Positions 1 through 9,000 of a stretch of 41,201 nt of DNA are shown in pieces. The DNA lies in assembly GCA_002049795.1 (NCBI GenBank), contig MUKC01000029.1:1-41201 (forward strand). Reading direction: 5' to 3'. Made by a program: the position numbers and the translations under genes. The stretch is from Desulfobacca sp. 4484_104. GTDB taxonomy: Bacteria; Desulfobacterota; Desulfobaccia; Desulfobaccales; Desulfobaccaceae. Position 1 is the stretch's first letter. Each line of letters begins with the position of its first letter. The notes under the pieces were generated by a model. The model had not been told where the DNA came from. It worked only from the letters and a program-made list of their open reading frames with translations, and made no database searches.

Positions 1-525
1 GCCCTGGTTACTATGCTGGGGGCTAAAAACCCGGAGGCCACCGCCTATAATCTTCCCTCACATCCGGTCGCGTCGCGGGAAGCATATGAACAGCAACTGC
101 TGGCCACTCCGGAAATACTGGATATCTATAAAGAGATTTGGGATGTCGAGATCATGTTTGTCGGCATCGGCTCGATTCAGGTCAGAAGCCCCGGTTTTAT
201 CGCCCTGGCCTTGCAGGAGTTGGGTATAAATACCGCTCAATTAGCAGAATTAGGCATCATTGCCGAAATTAACCATAATCCCCTTAAGGCCGATGGCCAA
301 CCGTTGGTGAGCTTTGATGATCCAGAATTGCAAGCCCTTAGCCAACGCCTGATTGGCGTCAGTCCGACGGAACTCCGGGATCGCGCCGCCCTGGCCGACC
401 GCTACGTGGTGGGTGTGGCCGGAGGTTTGGAAAAGATCGAAGCCATCCGTGCCGTCCTCCAGGGGCGGTATCTCAATGTGCTGATCACCGACGCCTATGT
501 GGCCGAGGCCCTGGTCAAAGCCTAA
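1..525 (+). CDS. SorC/DeoR-family transcriptional regulator, C-terminal effector domain (5' partial)
   Basis: The frame is open to the left edge of the window, so the N-terminal DNA-binding part lies outside. What is seen matches the sugar-phosphate-binding domain of SorC-family regulators: a VGIGSI segment about residue 50, a LAELGIIAEIN segment equivalent to the family's GAVGDI block, and the C-terminal GGLEKIEAIRAVLQG and NVLITD blocks that line the effector site. Such proteins sense a phosphorylated sugar and control carbohydrate genes (family knowledge); the actual effector cannot be told here. The next gene, a potassium channel, starts 52 bases downstream with no obvious terminator between. 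The end is the TAA just after VEALVKA-like residues; there is no sign of damage in the visible part. Confidence 0.85.
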   Translation, partial: ALVTMLGAKNPEATAYNLPSHPVASREAYEQQLLATPEILDIYKEIWDVEIMFVGIGSIQVRSPGFIALALQELGINTAQLAELGIIAEINHNPLKADGQPLVSFDDPELQALSQRLIGVSPTELRDRAALADRYVVGVAGGLEKIEAIRAVLQGRYLNVLITDAYVAEALVKA

Positions 526-577
526 CTGCTGAGCAGCAAGGCCATTAAACCTATCTGGTTTTAGAGACCAACCGACC

Positions 578-1573
578 ATGACCGTTTTTAAGAGGGCGCT
601 TTTCGGCCTTGCCGTGCTCTGCTTTATCATCGCCTTGGGCAGCTTAGGTTATGCCTTAATCGAAGGCTGGAACTTTTTTGAAGGTCTTTACATGACGGTC
701 ATCACCCTGACCACGGTGGGATACGGGGAAGTAAGACCCCTGTCCCGAGCGGGTCGGGCCTTTACCATGGTGCTCATCTTTACCGGCACCGGCTTCATGC
801 TGTACATGGTCGGATACTGGGCGCAGGTAATTGTGGAAGGGCAAATCCGCGATGTCCTGGGAAGACGCAAAGTGGAAAAAGAGATTCACAGTTTGAAGAA
901 TCACTATATTGTTTGTGGTTATGGTCGCATTGGGGAAGTAATTGCCAAGGAACTGCGCCAGGCCGGGATCCCCTTGGTGGTGATCGAAAACCGTCCGGAA
1001 GCCATTGCCAAATTAGAGCGCGGCGGCTATCTCTACCTGGAGGGCGATGCCTCGGACGAAGAAATTTTGCAAGTCGCCGGAGTGACCCAGGCCCGCGGCC
1101 TGGTGGCGGTGGTCTCCTCCGATGCTGACAATGTCTACATTATCCTTACCGCCCGCACCCTCAACCCCGGACTGCTGATTGTGGCCCGGGCCGGTGAGGA
1201 AGGCTCGGAGCAGAAGCTGCTCCGGGCCGGAGCCGACAAAGTGGTGTCTCCCTATATGCTCGGCGGCTATCGTCTGGCCCAGACCATCTTGCGGCCTAAC
1301 GTCGTCAATTTTATTGAAATCGCCATGCACGGCGAAGTGGACCTGACTCTCGAGGAAATTCCGGTAGGGGGAACCTCGGAGATCATCGGCCGGCCTCTCA
1401 AAGATTCCGGCATCCGGCAAAAGCTGGGCCTGATTATCGTGGCGATCAAACGGGCCGATGGCCAGATGCTGTTCAATCCCCCACCCGATACCCATATCTT
1501 GCTGGGTGATACCCTGATTGCCATCGGTCCGCGGGCTAAACTCGACCAGCTCATCCAACTCTTGGAACCTTAA
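578..1573 (+). CDS. Potassium channel with TrkA-N/TrkA-C (RCK) regulatory domain
   Basis: A 331-residue Kch/MthK-type channel of the inner membrane. Residues 5-28 form the first membrane helix, residues 46-51 carry the selectivity filter TVGYGE, and residues 61-88 form the second helix. The cytosolic RCK part follows with the nucleotide-binding glycine motif GYGRIG at 114-119 and a VIEN acidic end of the second beta strand about 135. A TrkA-C domain covers roughly residues 245-331. Length and order fit a complete two-helix channel subunit that assembles as a tetramer and is gated by a ligand on the RCK ring. The ATG at 578 is the first in frame; no strong Shine-Dalgarno is seen. It may be cotranscribed with the SorC-type gene before it. 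Confidence 0.93.
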   Translation: MTVFKRALFGLAVLCFIIALGSLGYALIEGWNFFEGLYMTVITLTTVGYGEVRPLSRAGRAFTMVLIFTGTGFMLYMVGYWAQVIVEGQIRDVLGRRKVEKEIHSLKNHYIVCGYGRIGEVIAKELRQAGIPLVVIENRPEAIAKLERGGYLYLEGDASDEEILQVAGVTQARGLVAVVSSDADNVYIILTARTLNPGLLIVARAGEEGSEQKLLRAGADKVVSPYMLGGYRLAQTILRPNVVNFIEIAMHGEVDLTLEEIPVGGTSEIIGRPLKDSGIRQKLGLIIVAIKRADGQMLFNPPPDTHILLGDTLIAIGPRAKLDQLIQLLEP

Positions 1574-1657
1574 CTTCAGTGTGCAGGGGCCAGGAGTGGT
1601 GGTCAGCAGTGATTGACTAAAACCAAAACTATCATCTTTCTACCCCAGGAGTGCTCC

Positions 1658-2380
1658 ATGAACGCAGCGAACGCAGCGTGGATTGGCAAAGGGATTAAAA
1701 TTACTTTTTATGGACACTCGGCGTTTAAACTGGAAGGCGCCGGCAGCTCGGTGCTCATCGACCCCTGGCTTGACAATCCTTTGTTACAGACCCCGATTGC
1801 GGCTCTGGGGACCGTAAACCTGATTCTGGTGACTCACGGCCACGCCGATCACTTGGGCAATACCATGGAAATCGCCCAAAAGGCCGGGGCCCCGGTAGTC
1901 GCCATCCACGAACTGGCCTGCTACTTAGCCGGGAAAGGGCTTGAGGTGATCGGCATGAACAAAGGCGGCACCTGTAGCGTCGGTGGCGTGAAGGTAACCA
2001 TGACCCAGGCGCTGCACTCCTCTAGCCTGGAGGAAGGCGGGCGGCTGCTGCCGGCCGGGGACCCGGTCGGCTTTGTGGTAGAATTCGCCAATGGTTTTCG
2101 AGCCTATCACGCCGGGGATACCGCGGTATTCAAGGATCTGGAGCTGATCCGAGAGCTTTATCACCCTGAGCTGGCCATGCTGCCCATCGGCGACCATTAC
2201 GTTATGAGTCCGGCGGAAGCTGCTCTGGCCTGCCGGTTGCTGCGCCCTAAATTCGTCATCCCCATGCATTATGGGACTTTTCCGGTACTGACCGGCACGC
2301 CGGAAACCTTAAAGAGCTTACTGCAAGACCAGCCGGATATTCAAATTGTGGTCCTGAAACCGGGGGAAACGGTCGAATAA
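1658..2380 (+). CDS. UPF0173-type metal-dependent hydrolase (metallo-beta-lactamase fold)
   Basis: A 240-residue cytosolic hydrolase of the metallo-beta-lactamase superfamily, UPF0173 group. Metal-binding motifs are seen: GHSAF near residue 19, THGHADH at 59-65, HAGDT at 151-155 and MHYG at 203-206. These match the usual zinc ligands of the fold; the physiological substrate is unknown for the family. The reading frame is open further upstream from a TTG at 1613, but the ATG at 1658 has an AGGAG six bases before it and gives the usual family length, so I chose it. The first codons hold a tandem duplication of AACGCAGCG (1661-1678), giving NAANAA. No operon partner is evident. Confidence 0.92.
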   Translation: MNAANAAWIGKGIKITFYGHSAFKLEGAGSSVLIDPWLDNPLLQTPIAALGTVNLILVTHGHADHLGNTMEIAQKAGAPVVAIHELACYLAGKGLEVIGMNKGGTCSVGGVKVTMTQALHSSSLEEGGRLLPAGDPVGFVVEFANGFRAYHAGDTAVFKDLELIRELYHPELAMLPIGDHYVMSPAEAALACRLLRPKFVIPMHYGTFPVLTGTPETLKSLLQDQPDIQIVVLKPGETVE

Positions 2381-2383
2381 AAC

Positions 2384-2408
2384 GGTTTTCGGTTTTCAGT
2401 TTTCTGTT
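2384..2408. repeat. Degenerate TTTTCNG heptamer tract
   Basis: Three to four imperfect copies of a heptamer like TTTTCGG/TTTTCAG/TTTTCTG lie between the UPF0173 gene and recJ. The same unit occurs as a clean tandem array at 9602-9639 and, on the other strand, at 35643-35675. Function is unknown. Confidence 0.6.
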
Positions 2409-2512
2409 ACGATGGACTTATTTAACCAATCAGTCGGGGAGAAGTTGTTTTTGAAGGTCTATTGGTATAAGGCGACCCCACCACCTCAAAGTTGTTGTTC
2501 CAAGATCCAGAA

Positions 2513-2580
2513 ATGATTCGCCGCCAACAGGATTGGATATTCTATGAAGGCCATCCGGAGCAGATCCGGAGTCTGAGTGA
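2513..2580 (+). pseudogene. recJ: Out-of-frame N-terminal segment of recJ
   Basis: In frame 2 an ATG at 2513 begins a peptide MIRRQQDWIFYEGHPEQI followed by RSLS. This resembles the conserved RecJ start (a Trp, then a Pro/Glu stretch and a SL(A/T) segment before LPPLVARLLVNRG). The rest, ALPELVARIILNRG, continues in frame 3 from about 2580. In frame 3 the codon before the GTG at 2577 is a stop, so the open frame cannot extend upstream. A frame change between about 2573 and 2582 would join them into a protein of about 571 residues, the usual RecJ length. This is a reading of family conservation, not an alignment. Confidence 0.6.
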
Positions 2581-4226
2581 GCGCCCTGCCAGAGTTGGTG
2601 GCCCGGATTATACTCAACCGGGGTCTGGAACAGGCCGATGCGATTGAGGCCTTTCTGGAGCCGACACTTAACCGGATGCTTTCGCCGTTAGAACTCCAGG
2701 ACTTGGAGCCAGCTCTGGAGCGCCTGGTTACTGCGGTGCGCCGCCAGGAGCCGATAATCATCTATGGCGACTACGATGCGGACGGCTTAACCGCGACGGC
2801 CTTATTGGTACAATTCTTCCGTAGCTTAGGGTTGTCCGTCAGCAGTTATATCCCCGATCGCCTGCGTGAAGGTTACGGTTTGCAGAGCGGCGCCCTGCCT
2901 GCCCTGGCCCGACAAGCGCGCTTGCTGGTGACGGTGGATTGCGGCATCAGCAATGCTGAGGAGGTCGCCCAGGCCCGCGACCTGGGGCTTGAAGTGATTA
3001 TTACCGATCACCATGAAGCACCCGAAGGTTTACCGGAGGCGGTCGCGGTCATCGACCCCAAACGCCCCGATTGTTCTTATCCGTTTAAAGAATTAGCCGG
3101 GATCGGGGTGGCCCTCAATCTGGCGATCGCGCTGCGGGCTCGGCTCCGAGATGAAGGCTGGTTTGACCAGCGATCCGAACCCAACCTCAGGACCTATCTT
3201 GATCTGGTGGCCCTGGGTACCGCGGCCGATGTAGTGCCGCTCGTCGGCCAGAACCGCATTCTGACCAGCCAGGGGTTAAAGGTTCTGGAAGAAACTAAGC
3301 GGCCAGGTCTGGTCGCCTTAAAAGAGGTGGCCGGGCTGGAGGGAAAGCCTCTAGGGCTCCGGGACTTGGTTTTTCGACTGGCGCCGCGCCTCAATGCCGC
3401 CGGACGTCTGGGTCAGGCCCGGCTAGCCCTGGAATTGCTGCTCACTGATGACCTGCCTCAGGCCCGCCGGATAGCCCGGCATTTAGCAGGCCTCAATCAA
3501 CAACGCCAGGCTCTGGAGGCAGATATCCTGCACGAGGCCGAGGCTCAGATCCAGCGATATGGTTATCATCAGTCTCCGGCCCTGGTCTTGGCCGGAGAAG
3601 GCTGGCATCCGGGCGTGATCGGTATTGTGGCGGCGCGTCTGGCTGAAACCTATTTTCGGCCGGTGGCGCTCATCGGCTTGCAGGACGGGGTGGGCAAAGG
3701 CTCGGCCCGCTCCATTGCCCCTTTCCACCTTTATGAAGGCCTCAAGGCCTGTCAACCTTATCTGCTCAAGTTTGGGGGCCATCAGGCGGCCGCGGGATTT
3801 TCCCTGGTGGCCGACCAGTTGGATGCCTTCCGCGCCGCCTTTGAGCAGTCAGTGGTTCAGGCCCTGGGTTCTCAACTGCAGCGCCCCACCCTCGCAGTCG
3901 ATGCCCAGGTATGTCTGGAAGACCTGGACGACGAATTTTTCCACCACCTGGAACGCCTCCGGCCTTTTGGCCAGGGCAATCCGGAACCGGTTTTGGCCTG
4001 CCTGGAAGTCGAGGTGCTGAATTCCTGGGTAGTGGGCAACCGCCATCTCAAACTCCAACTGGCCGGACCGAAGAAAATGGACACCATCGCCTTTGATAAG
4101 GCGGACTTACATCCCCTGCGCGGCCCGGTAGACCTGGCCTTTAGTCCACGCCTGACCTATTTTCAAGGCCGGTCCCTTAAAGAACTGCGAGTACGGGATC
4201 TGGGAAAAATTTCCAGCCGGGATTAA
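2577..4226 (+). CDS. recJ: Single-stranded-DNA-specific exonuclease RecJ
   Basis: RecJ is the 5'-to-3' single-strand DNA exonuclease of the DHH superfamily used in recombination and mismatch/excision repair. The DHH domain is clear: YGDYDADG at residues 63-70, VDCGIS about 120, ITDHHE about 142, and the NAAGRLGQA block about 274. The DHHA1/OB part follows with GWHPGVIGIVAARL, KGSARS and the GGHQAAAG motif near residue 400. All expected metal-binding Asp/His residues are present. As it stands the frame must begin at GTG 2577, which follows an in-frame TGA directly and has a GGAG five bases upstream. However, the conserved N-terminal 20 or so residues sit in another frame just upstream, so the gene looks frameshifted or misassembled at its 5' end. 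Confidence 0.93.
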   Translation: MSALPELVARIILNRGLEQADAIEAFLEPTLNRMLSPLELQDLEPALERLVTAVRRQEPIIIYGDYDADGLTATALLVQFFRSLGLSVSSYIPDRLREGYGLQSGALPALARQARLLVTVDCGISNAEEVAQARDLGLEVIITDHHEAPEGLPEAVAVIDPKRPDCSYPFKELAGIGVALNLAIALRARLRDEGWFDQRSEPNLRTYLDLVALGTAADVVPLVGQNRILTSQGLKVLEETKRPGLVALKEVAGLEGKPLGLRDLVFRLAPRLNAAGRLGQARLALELLLTDDLPQARRIARHLAGLNQQRQALEADILHEAEAQIQRYGYHQSPALVLAGEGWHPGVIGIVAARLAETYFRPVALIGLQDGVGKGSARSIAPFHLYEGLKACQPYLLKFGGHQAAAGFSLVADQLDAFRAAFEQSVVQALGSQLQRPTLAVDAQVCLEDLDDEFFHHLERLRPFGQGNPEPVLACLEVEVLNSWVVGNRHLKLQLAGPKKMDTIAFDKADLHPLRGPVDLAFSPRLTYFQGRSLKELRVRDLGKISSRD

Positions 4227-4451
4227 TCAATGAATTAATAATTTTTAAGTATGGCCGTTAAAATCAAACCCCTCATAAAATTTTCAGGGCCAGATTTGGG
4301 AGGATCACCTCCGGCTATCACCACCAAACAGTGCCTTATTCTGTTATTTTTAATAGCTTATCTGAATACAAGGACAAGACCCTTGCCAGTTTGACAAATT
4401 TATGGTACAGAAGGGTGAACTTGTGATAAATATTACATTTTTGGAGGGCAG

Positions 4452-4871
4452 ATGGGTGCTAGAGGAATAAATAAGGTTATTCTGATCGGCCACTTAGGAG
4501 CTGATCCAGAGCTACGCTATACCGCCAACGGGACCGCGGTAGCTCGTTTCAACCTGGCCACTAACGAAAGTTACACAGATAAAGACGGTAACCGCCAGGA
4601 ATGGACCGAATGGCACCGTATCGTCGCCTGGCGAAAGTTGGCAGAAATCTGCGGGCAGTATCTATCCAAAGGCAGACAAGTCTACATCGAGGGCCGCTTA
4701 AGGACTCGTTCCTGGGAGCAGGATGGGGTCAAGCGATATACTACTGAAATCGAAGCTCGAGATCTGCAGATGTTAGGCAGCCCCCAGGATCGTCCGGGAG
4801 CCAGAGAGGCGGAGCCACCTTTTCCGCCTCCCCAGGGGGGACCGGCAGACGAAGACGATATTCCCTTTTAG
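4452..4871 (+). CDS. ssb: Single-stranded DNA-binding protein
   Basis: A 139-residue SSB. The OB-fold occupies residues 1-110 with [18 protein letters not shown] at the start and the family blocks [32 protein letters not shown] and [13 protein letters not shown] short Pro/Gly-rich linker ends in the acidic tip DEDDIPF, the peptide that docks partner proteins. The ATG at 4452 has a TTGGAGGG three bases before it with good spacing. It protects single-stranded DNA in replication and repair; RecJ, which is known to bind the SSB tip in other bacteria, is the gene just upstream. The 225 bases between them hold a TTGACA at 4391 but no convincing -10 at the right distance. Confidence 0.97.
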   Translation: MGARGINKVILIGHLGADPELRYTANGTAVARFNLATNESYTDKDGNRQEWTEWHRIVAWRKLAEICGQYLSKGRQVYIEGRLRTRSWEQDGVKRYTTEIEARDLQMLGSPQDRPGAREAEPPFPPPQGGPADEDDIPF

Positions 4872-4931
4872 GACGCTGGCAACTGTCGCAACAATCCTAA
4901 CTACCGGATAGCTGCTCTGATAAAGGAGCCT

Positions 4932-5570
4932 ATGGCCAATAAACATAAAGTCCGACGGGAAAAGGTAATCGCTTGCCTGCTCAACGGCGATTTTAACTCC
5001 CTGGTAGAACTGGCGGGCCGCGAAACCGCGGTAAGTTCAATACTGCTGCAATTGACCTACTCTTTGGATGACCTGCTCAGTTGGCGGGCGGTGGAGGGTT
5101 TAGGATACCTGGCTCATGCTCACCCTGAGAAAGTAAAAATCATCATTGGCCGTCTGCTGTGGCTGCTGAACGAGGATTCCGGCAGTTTCGGTTGGGGAGC
5201 GCCCGCGGTATTGGGGGAAATCGGCCGGAGAAATTTTAGTTTGGTCGCGGATATCGTCGAAGTGCTGTTTGGCTATCTGGAGGAAGAGTTTTCTCGGTCA
5301 CCCATGCTCTGGGGGCTGGGGCGCTTGGGAGAGAAGCACCCGGAAGTGGTGCAGCCGGGCATCCCCCAGATTATGAAATATGTCCTGGATGCAGATCCGC
5401 AAGTGCGGGCTCATGCCGCCTGGTGCCTGGGAGCCATTGGCGCTTTAGCGGCCGTCGCCTCGCTGGCCCAGCTGAGCGATGATCCGGAACCGGTAAAACT
5501 ATATGAAAACGGAGAGTTACGGCAAACTACGGTGGGAGCCATAGCCCGGCAAGCATTGGCACCTTTATAA
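4932..5570 (+). CDS. HEAT-repeat protein of the deltaproteobacterial DVU0298 type
   Basis: A 212-residue soluble, all-helical protein. Repeating two-helix units are visible, for example SWRAVEGLGYLAHAHPEKVK, GWGAPAVLGEIGRRN, SPMLWGLGRLGEKHPEVV and VRAHAAWCLGAIGA, which are typical HEAT/PBS-lyase-like repeats. The layout resembles the DVU0298 family of sulfate reducers, recalled from memory. HEAT proteins act as scaffolds; no catalytic motif is seen and the partner is unknown. The ATG at 4932 follows AAAGGAG (4922-4928) closely. It lies 60 bases after ssb on the same strand and may share its transcript. Confidence 0.75.
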   Translation: MANKHKVRREKVIACLLNGDFNSLVELAGRETAVSSILLQLTYSLDDLLSWRAVEGLGYLAHAHPEKVKIIIGRLLWLLNEDSGSFGWGAPAVLGEIGRRNFSLVADIVEVLFGYLEEEFSRSPMLWGLGRLGEKHPEVVQPGIPQIMKYVLDADPQVRAHAAWCLGAIGALAAVASLAQLSDDPEPVKLYENGELRQTTVGAIARQALAPL

Positions 5571-5581
5571 ACGTAAGGTAC

Positions 5582-5603
5582 TTGCTAGGACAGCAGCTAG
5601 CAA
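5582..5603 (+). other. Inverted repeat after the HEAT-repeat gene
   Basis: TTGCTAG (5582-5588) and CTAGCAA (5597-5603) form a perfect 7-base-pair hairpin with an 8-base loop, 11 bases after the stop codon. There is no T run after it, so it may be a processing or weak termination site and not a standard intrinsic terminator. Confidence 0.4.
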
Positions 5604-5646
5604 ATGGCGCTGGAATATAAATTAGGAAAGGAAGGGGTCATCAGAA

Positions 5647-5796
5647 ATGGTGTTGGTAATCATTGCTTTTGTGGTAGGAGTGTTTATCGGATACAAATAC
5701 CCTCAACAGGTCAAAAGTACGATGGAGTCAGGTAAAAAGCTGTTTAATGATCTAAAAGGAAAATTGTCGAAAAAAAGGGAAACACCCGGCCCCTAA
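5647..5796 (+). CDS. Small single-span membrane protein
   Basis: A 49-residue protein beginning MVLVIIAFVVGVFIGYKYP: one hydrophobic span (residues 2-15) followed by a basic cytosolic tail with KSTMESGKKLFNDLKGKL. The shape recalls YtxH-like small membrane proteins, but I do not recognise a family. The ATG at 5647 is preceded by a purine-rich AGGAAGGGG about nine bases upstream, which supports translation. It follows the HEAT-repeat gene on the same strand. Function unknown. Confidence 0.6.
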   Translation: MVLVIIAFVVGVFIGYKYPQQVKSTMESGKKLFNDLKGKLSKKRETPGP

Positions 5797-5897
5797 GGGT
5801 CTAATCTTGCCTTGGCCGTGAGTCGCCCAATTTTTTACCATGGAGAGGGCGGGACGTCTCGCAGAGAAGTGCCCAATCGTCCCCTCCCAGACCAACC

Positions 5898-6022
5898 TTA
5901 AAAATCAAAGTTCAGAAATAGGTCCCCCCCTGGATTCCGGCGGCCAAACTGATTTTCCAGGCTGAGATATTTATTGAGCTGGTATTCCACCCGGAATTGA
6001 TTAATGTCTTCACCGCTTAACC
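5898..6022 (-). pseudogene. tamB: Out-of-frame conserved C-terminal end of tamB
   Basis: Just past the tamB stop, a different frame on the same strand reads LSGEDINQFRVEYQLNKYL, then SLENQFGRRNPGGDLFLNF and a final DF before TAA (5898-5900). This is the typical last beta-hairpins of TamB proteins, which end in a GxDLFxxFxF signature. The annotated tamB frame ends instead in GVGKKLTK plus three unrelated residues. The usual strand between KYLTPRL and the GEDIN-like part (a LYxxYG-type strand) is not seen in either frame, so a short segment as well as the frame seems lost. Confidence 0.7.
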
Positions 6023-9000
6023 TTGGTAAGTTTTTTGCCTACTCCTAATGAGCCCTCGCTCCCCGTGACATTCAAGCTACCCACTAACGGGATGGCCTCG
6101 CCGAAGAGCTCCTTCATTTTTTCCGCGCTAATCCCCCCTAAAATGCCCATCGCTGCCTGGTCGCGGGTGATGGCGCGGGCCGGACGATCAAATAGCAGAT
6201 ACGATAAGATATCGGATTGAGGCAACGGCGGCATACTTTCCAGTTGGGTACGAGGGTTAGTGACCGGCCCCGTGGCTATTATAATCAGGCTGTGATCTTC
6301 CATTTCATGACGGGCCCGAGCATTTAACAGGATCGGACCTTCAGGTGTCCCAGGAAAAGTGACAAAGGCGTGTTCGATATCGAAGACCTTGCGCTTCAAA
6401 ATAATATTGCCCTGCAAAGCCCGGATTTTGCCAGCCAGGTAGAGCGGTCGGGGGGGAATCTTAATTACCTTGATCTCGCCACTCATTTTAGCTTTTAAAT
6501 CTTTCTCCCGGACCCATACTTTCCCCGGAAGCTTTATCTCCAATTTAATCAGAAGATTTTTCCACAAGGTCCAATCGACTGCTTCTTCGGGAGCAGCAAC
6601 CTGGGGCGGCATGCATTCACTGGGCCGGATGACCCTGATCTCCGGGTGCCCTTCGGAGCGGAACAGGGTAAAGCCGACCTGGGCTTCAGGTATAGTCACC
6701 TGACCTTCAACTGCCAGTTTCGGCCAGGTACCGGTTAGATTTATCCGGCTATGCACCACGGCCCGCGAACCGGCCCGCTTTAGGGCCAAAAAGTTAGTGG
6801 CTTCCAAACGACCATTTACCGTTTGGGGTTCCCAGCCCGCCAGGGTCATGGTCCCGTTCAGGCTGGCTTGACCCTTACCGCTTGTTAAATTTAGACCAGG
6901 TAGGCTGATCTTCTCCGCTTCCAGGCGCAATTCCCCGGGTGCCAGATCATAGGGCACTCCGGCTTCCTGTAATTTAAAAAAACCGGCTCCCCACTTTACC
7001 TTCCCGGCGAGCTGAGGATTTTTTAGACTCCCGGTTATCTGAGCTTGAATATCGAGGTCACCTTGAGCGTCCTCCACTTTTGTCGTCAGACCGGCCAGGT
7101 AGGCCAGATTGAGCTTCTCACCTCTGAGCCGGACCAACAGGCCGTTTTCTGGAACCTTAGCCACGAGTGGACGCAAAGACAGTGTTAAGGGAATCTGCCC
7201 CTCCGCCAGCAATCCAGGACCCTTTGCCTTTTCCATGAGTTGACTGTCCAGCCGGAGCTGATTGCTGGCATAGGTCCAGCCCAGTTTAAAATCATGGAAC
7301 TGAAAATCAGCCATCCGACCTGGACTTACAGTCAATTTGCCGGTAATTATTGGTGATCGCAAGCTTCCGGTAGCCTCGGTCTGGAGGTCCAAGGCACCCT
7401 TAAGCGGCGGTATCGAGGGCCAAAAATTGTTAAGCACGTCTACCGGGAAATGCTCAACTCCCAGGCGAAAGGCTAAGATATGCGCCTCGGCGCGGCCGCT
7501 CAGCTTGAGATTGGCCTCACGGTAGCGGAAGGCGGCCGGGGCCAGTTCCAAGCCTGGCATAAATCGGATCTGGATGGGAGCCAGACTGCGCAACTGCTGC
7601 TGGCCAACGCCGAACCAACAGGTATTTACTAATAACAGATAGGGCTGACGCTGCACATCGATAGTGCCGCTCACCTGGCCCACCGACTGTTTGGCCTGAT
7701 CGAGCCGCAAATCAAAGGCCAACTGCTGCGGTTCGGCCTGAGCGGTTAACTGCACTTGGGAGAGGCTGAGCCAGGGAGACCTAAATTTTTCCCCGGTCAG
7801 GTCCAGTCGGCCTGAGGCTGGCGGCCATCCCCGGGAATCAGCGGACAGTTGGAGCGTAGCTACCGAAAATTGATCCCAGGAAAGCTGGCGGCCGGAGGCG
7901 GTCAGGCGTAAATGGGGAGCCGACCAGGTGCCGGTGCAACTCCCCTGAGCCTGGAGCTTGCCCCTAAGTTTAGCAGGTAGAAAGGGCCAGGGGGCCTGGG
8001 GCGACAGCCCCAAAGTGAAGTTCAGATCAGCCCTGCTTTTTTGTACTGACCCCTGAAGATCAGCCCGCAGACCGCCGAGCCGCAGTCGGACCTGGGATAG
8101 TTTGAGGACCTCCTGCTGCCACTGGCCCTGAACCCGCAACTCTTGAAAATTATAGTCTTGCAGGGTCCCCTGGGCGCTCAGGGTTCCTGTCGCTTCCAGT
8201 CGGGGCAGGTTTCCGGGCTCAGCCCAGTTAAATTGACCGGCAAAACTCCCCTCCAGCCGCCCTGGAGGCGCGGTCGGACCAGCCAGCAGGGCCGGATTGA
8301 GTTCCTTCACCTTAAGCTCGAACTCTCCCTTAATGCCGGGGTCAGGCCCTGAGCCCGGCAGCAGACGCCCTGAGCCTTGGACGCTCAGCATGCCGAAATT
8401 GCCTTGCAGCCGGGCTTTAAGTTGTTGCTTCCCATCCGCCTCTAGGTCAAAATTTATCTGAGCTGCGGCTACCTCAGCCTGATCATATCGGAAGGGTTCA
8501 ATTTTCAGGCTGCTTTGCACGCGACCCCCGGCCCAGGGCCAGCCAGTTCCAGCCAGGGCCAGAGTAGCATTGAGGGGGGTTAGCCTGGCCTCAGCCGGAA
8601 ATCGACTTCCGGCCCACGCCTGCAGGATGTCGGCGCGCAACGATTCCATCCGGACCTTCAGGCGGTAATCGAGCTTTGCAGAATTTTCGTAATTCAGGCC
8701 GCCGTGTAGATCTAGCTGACAATCTCCCAGATGCAGTTTTCCGCTCCACTCCAGATGGCGGATTGCGCCAGTAAGTTGCAGGTTTCCCGACATTTCTTGG
8801 CTTAAGGGCCATTCTGACCAAATGCCCTGCATCTGTTGGCCGCTCAGGGGCAGCGCCCGCAGATGCAGGTTGAGCTTCGCCACTTTATCTAATTGCGTCA
8901 CACTGCCAGTGACTGCCCCCACCGGCTGGTCATTCAAGATAATGGCCAGTTCGTCCAGTCGAAGCTCTTGGCGGCTAAGGGACAGCTTGGATTCCACGGC

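Noticed and set aside
4251-4394. 47-codon ORF between recJ and ssb
   Set aside because: No ribosome site, no recognisable family and AT-rich noncoding-like context; the GGAGG-atca-CCTCC hairpin inside it (4299-4312) is short and has no T tail.
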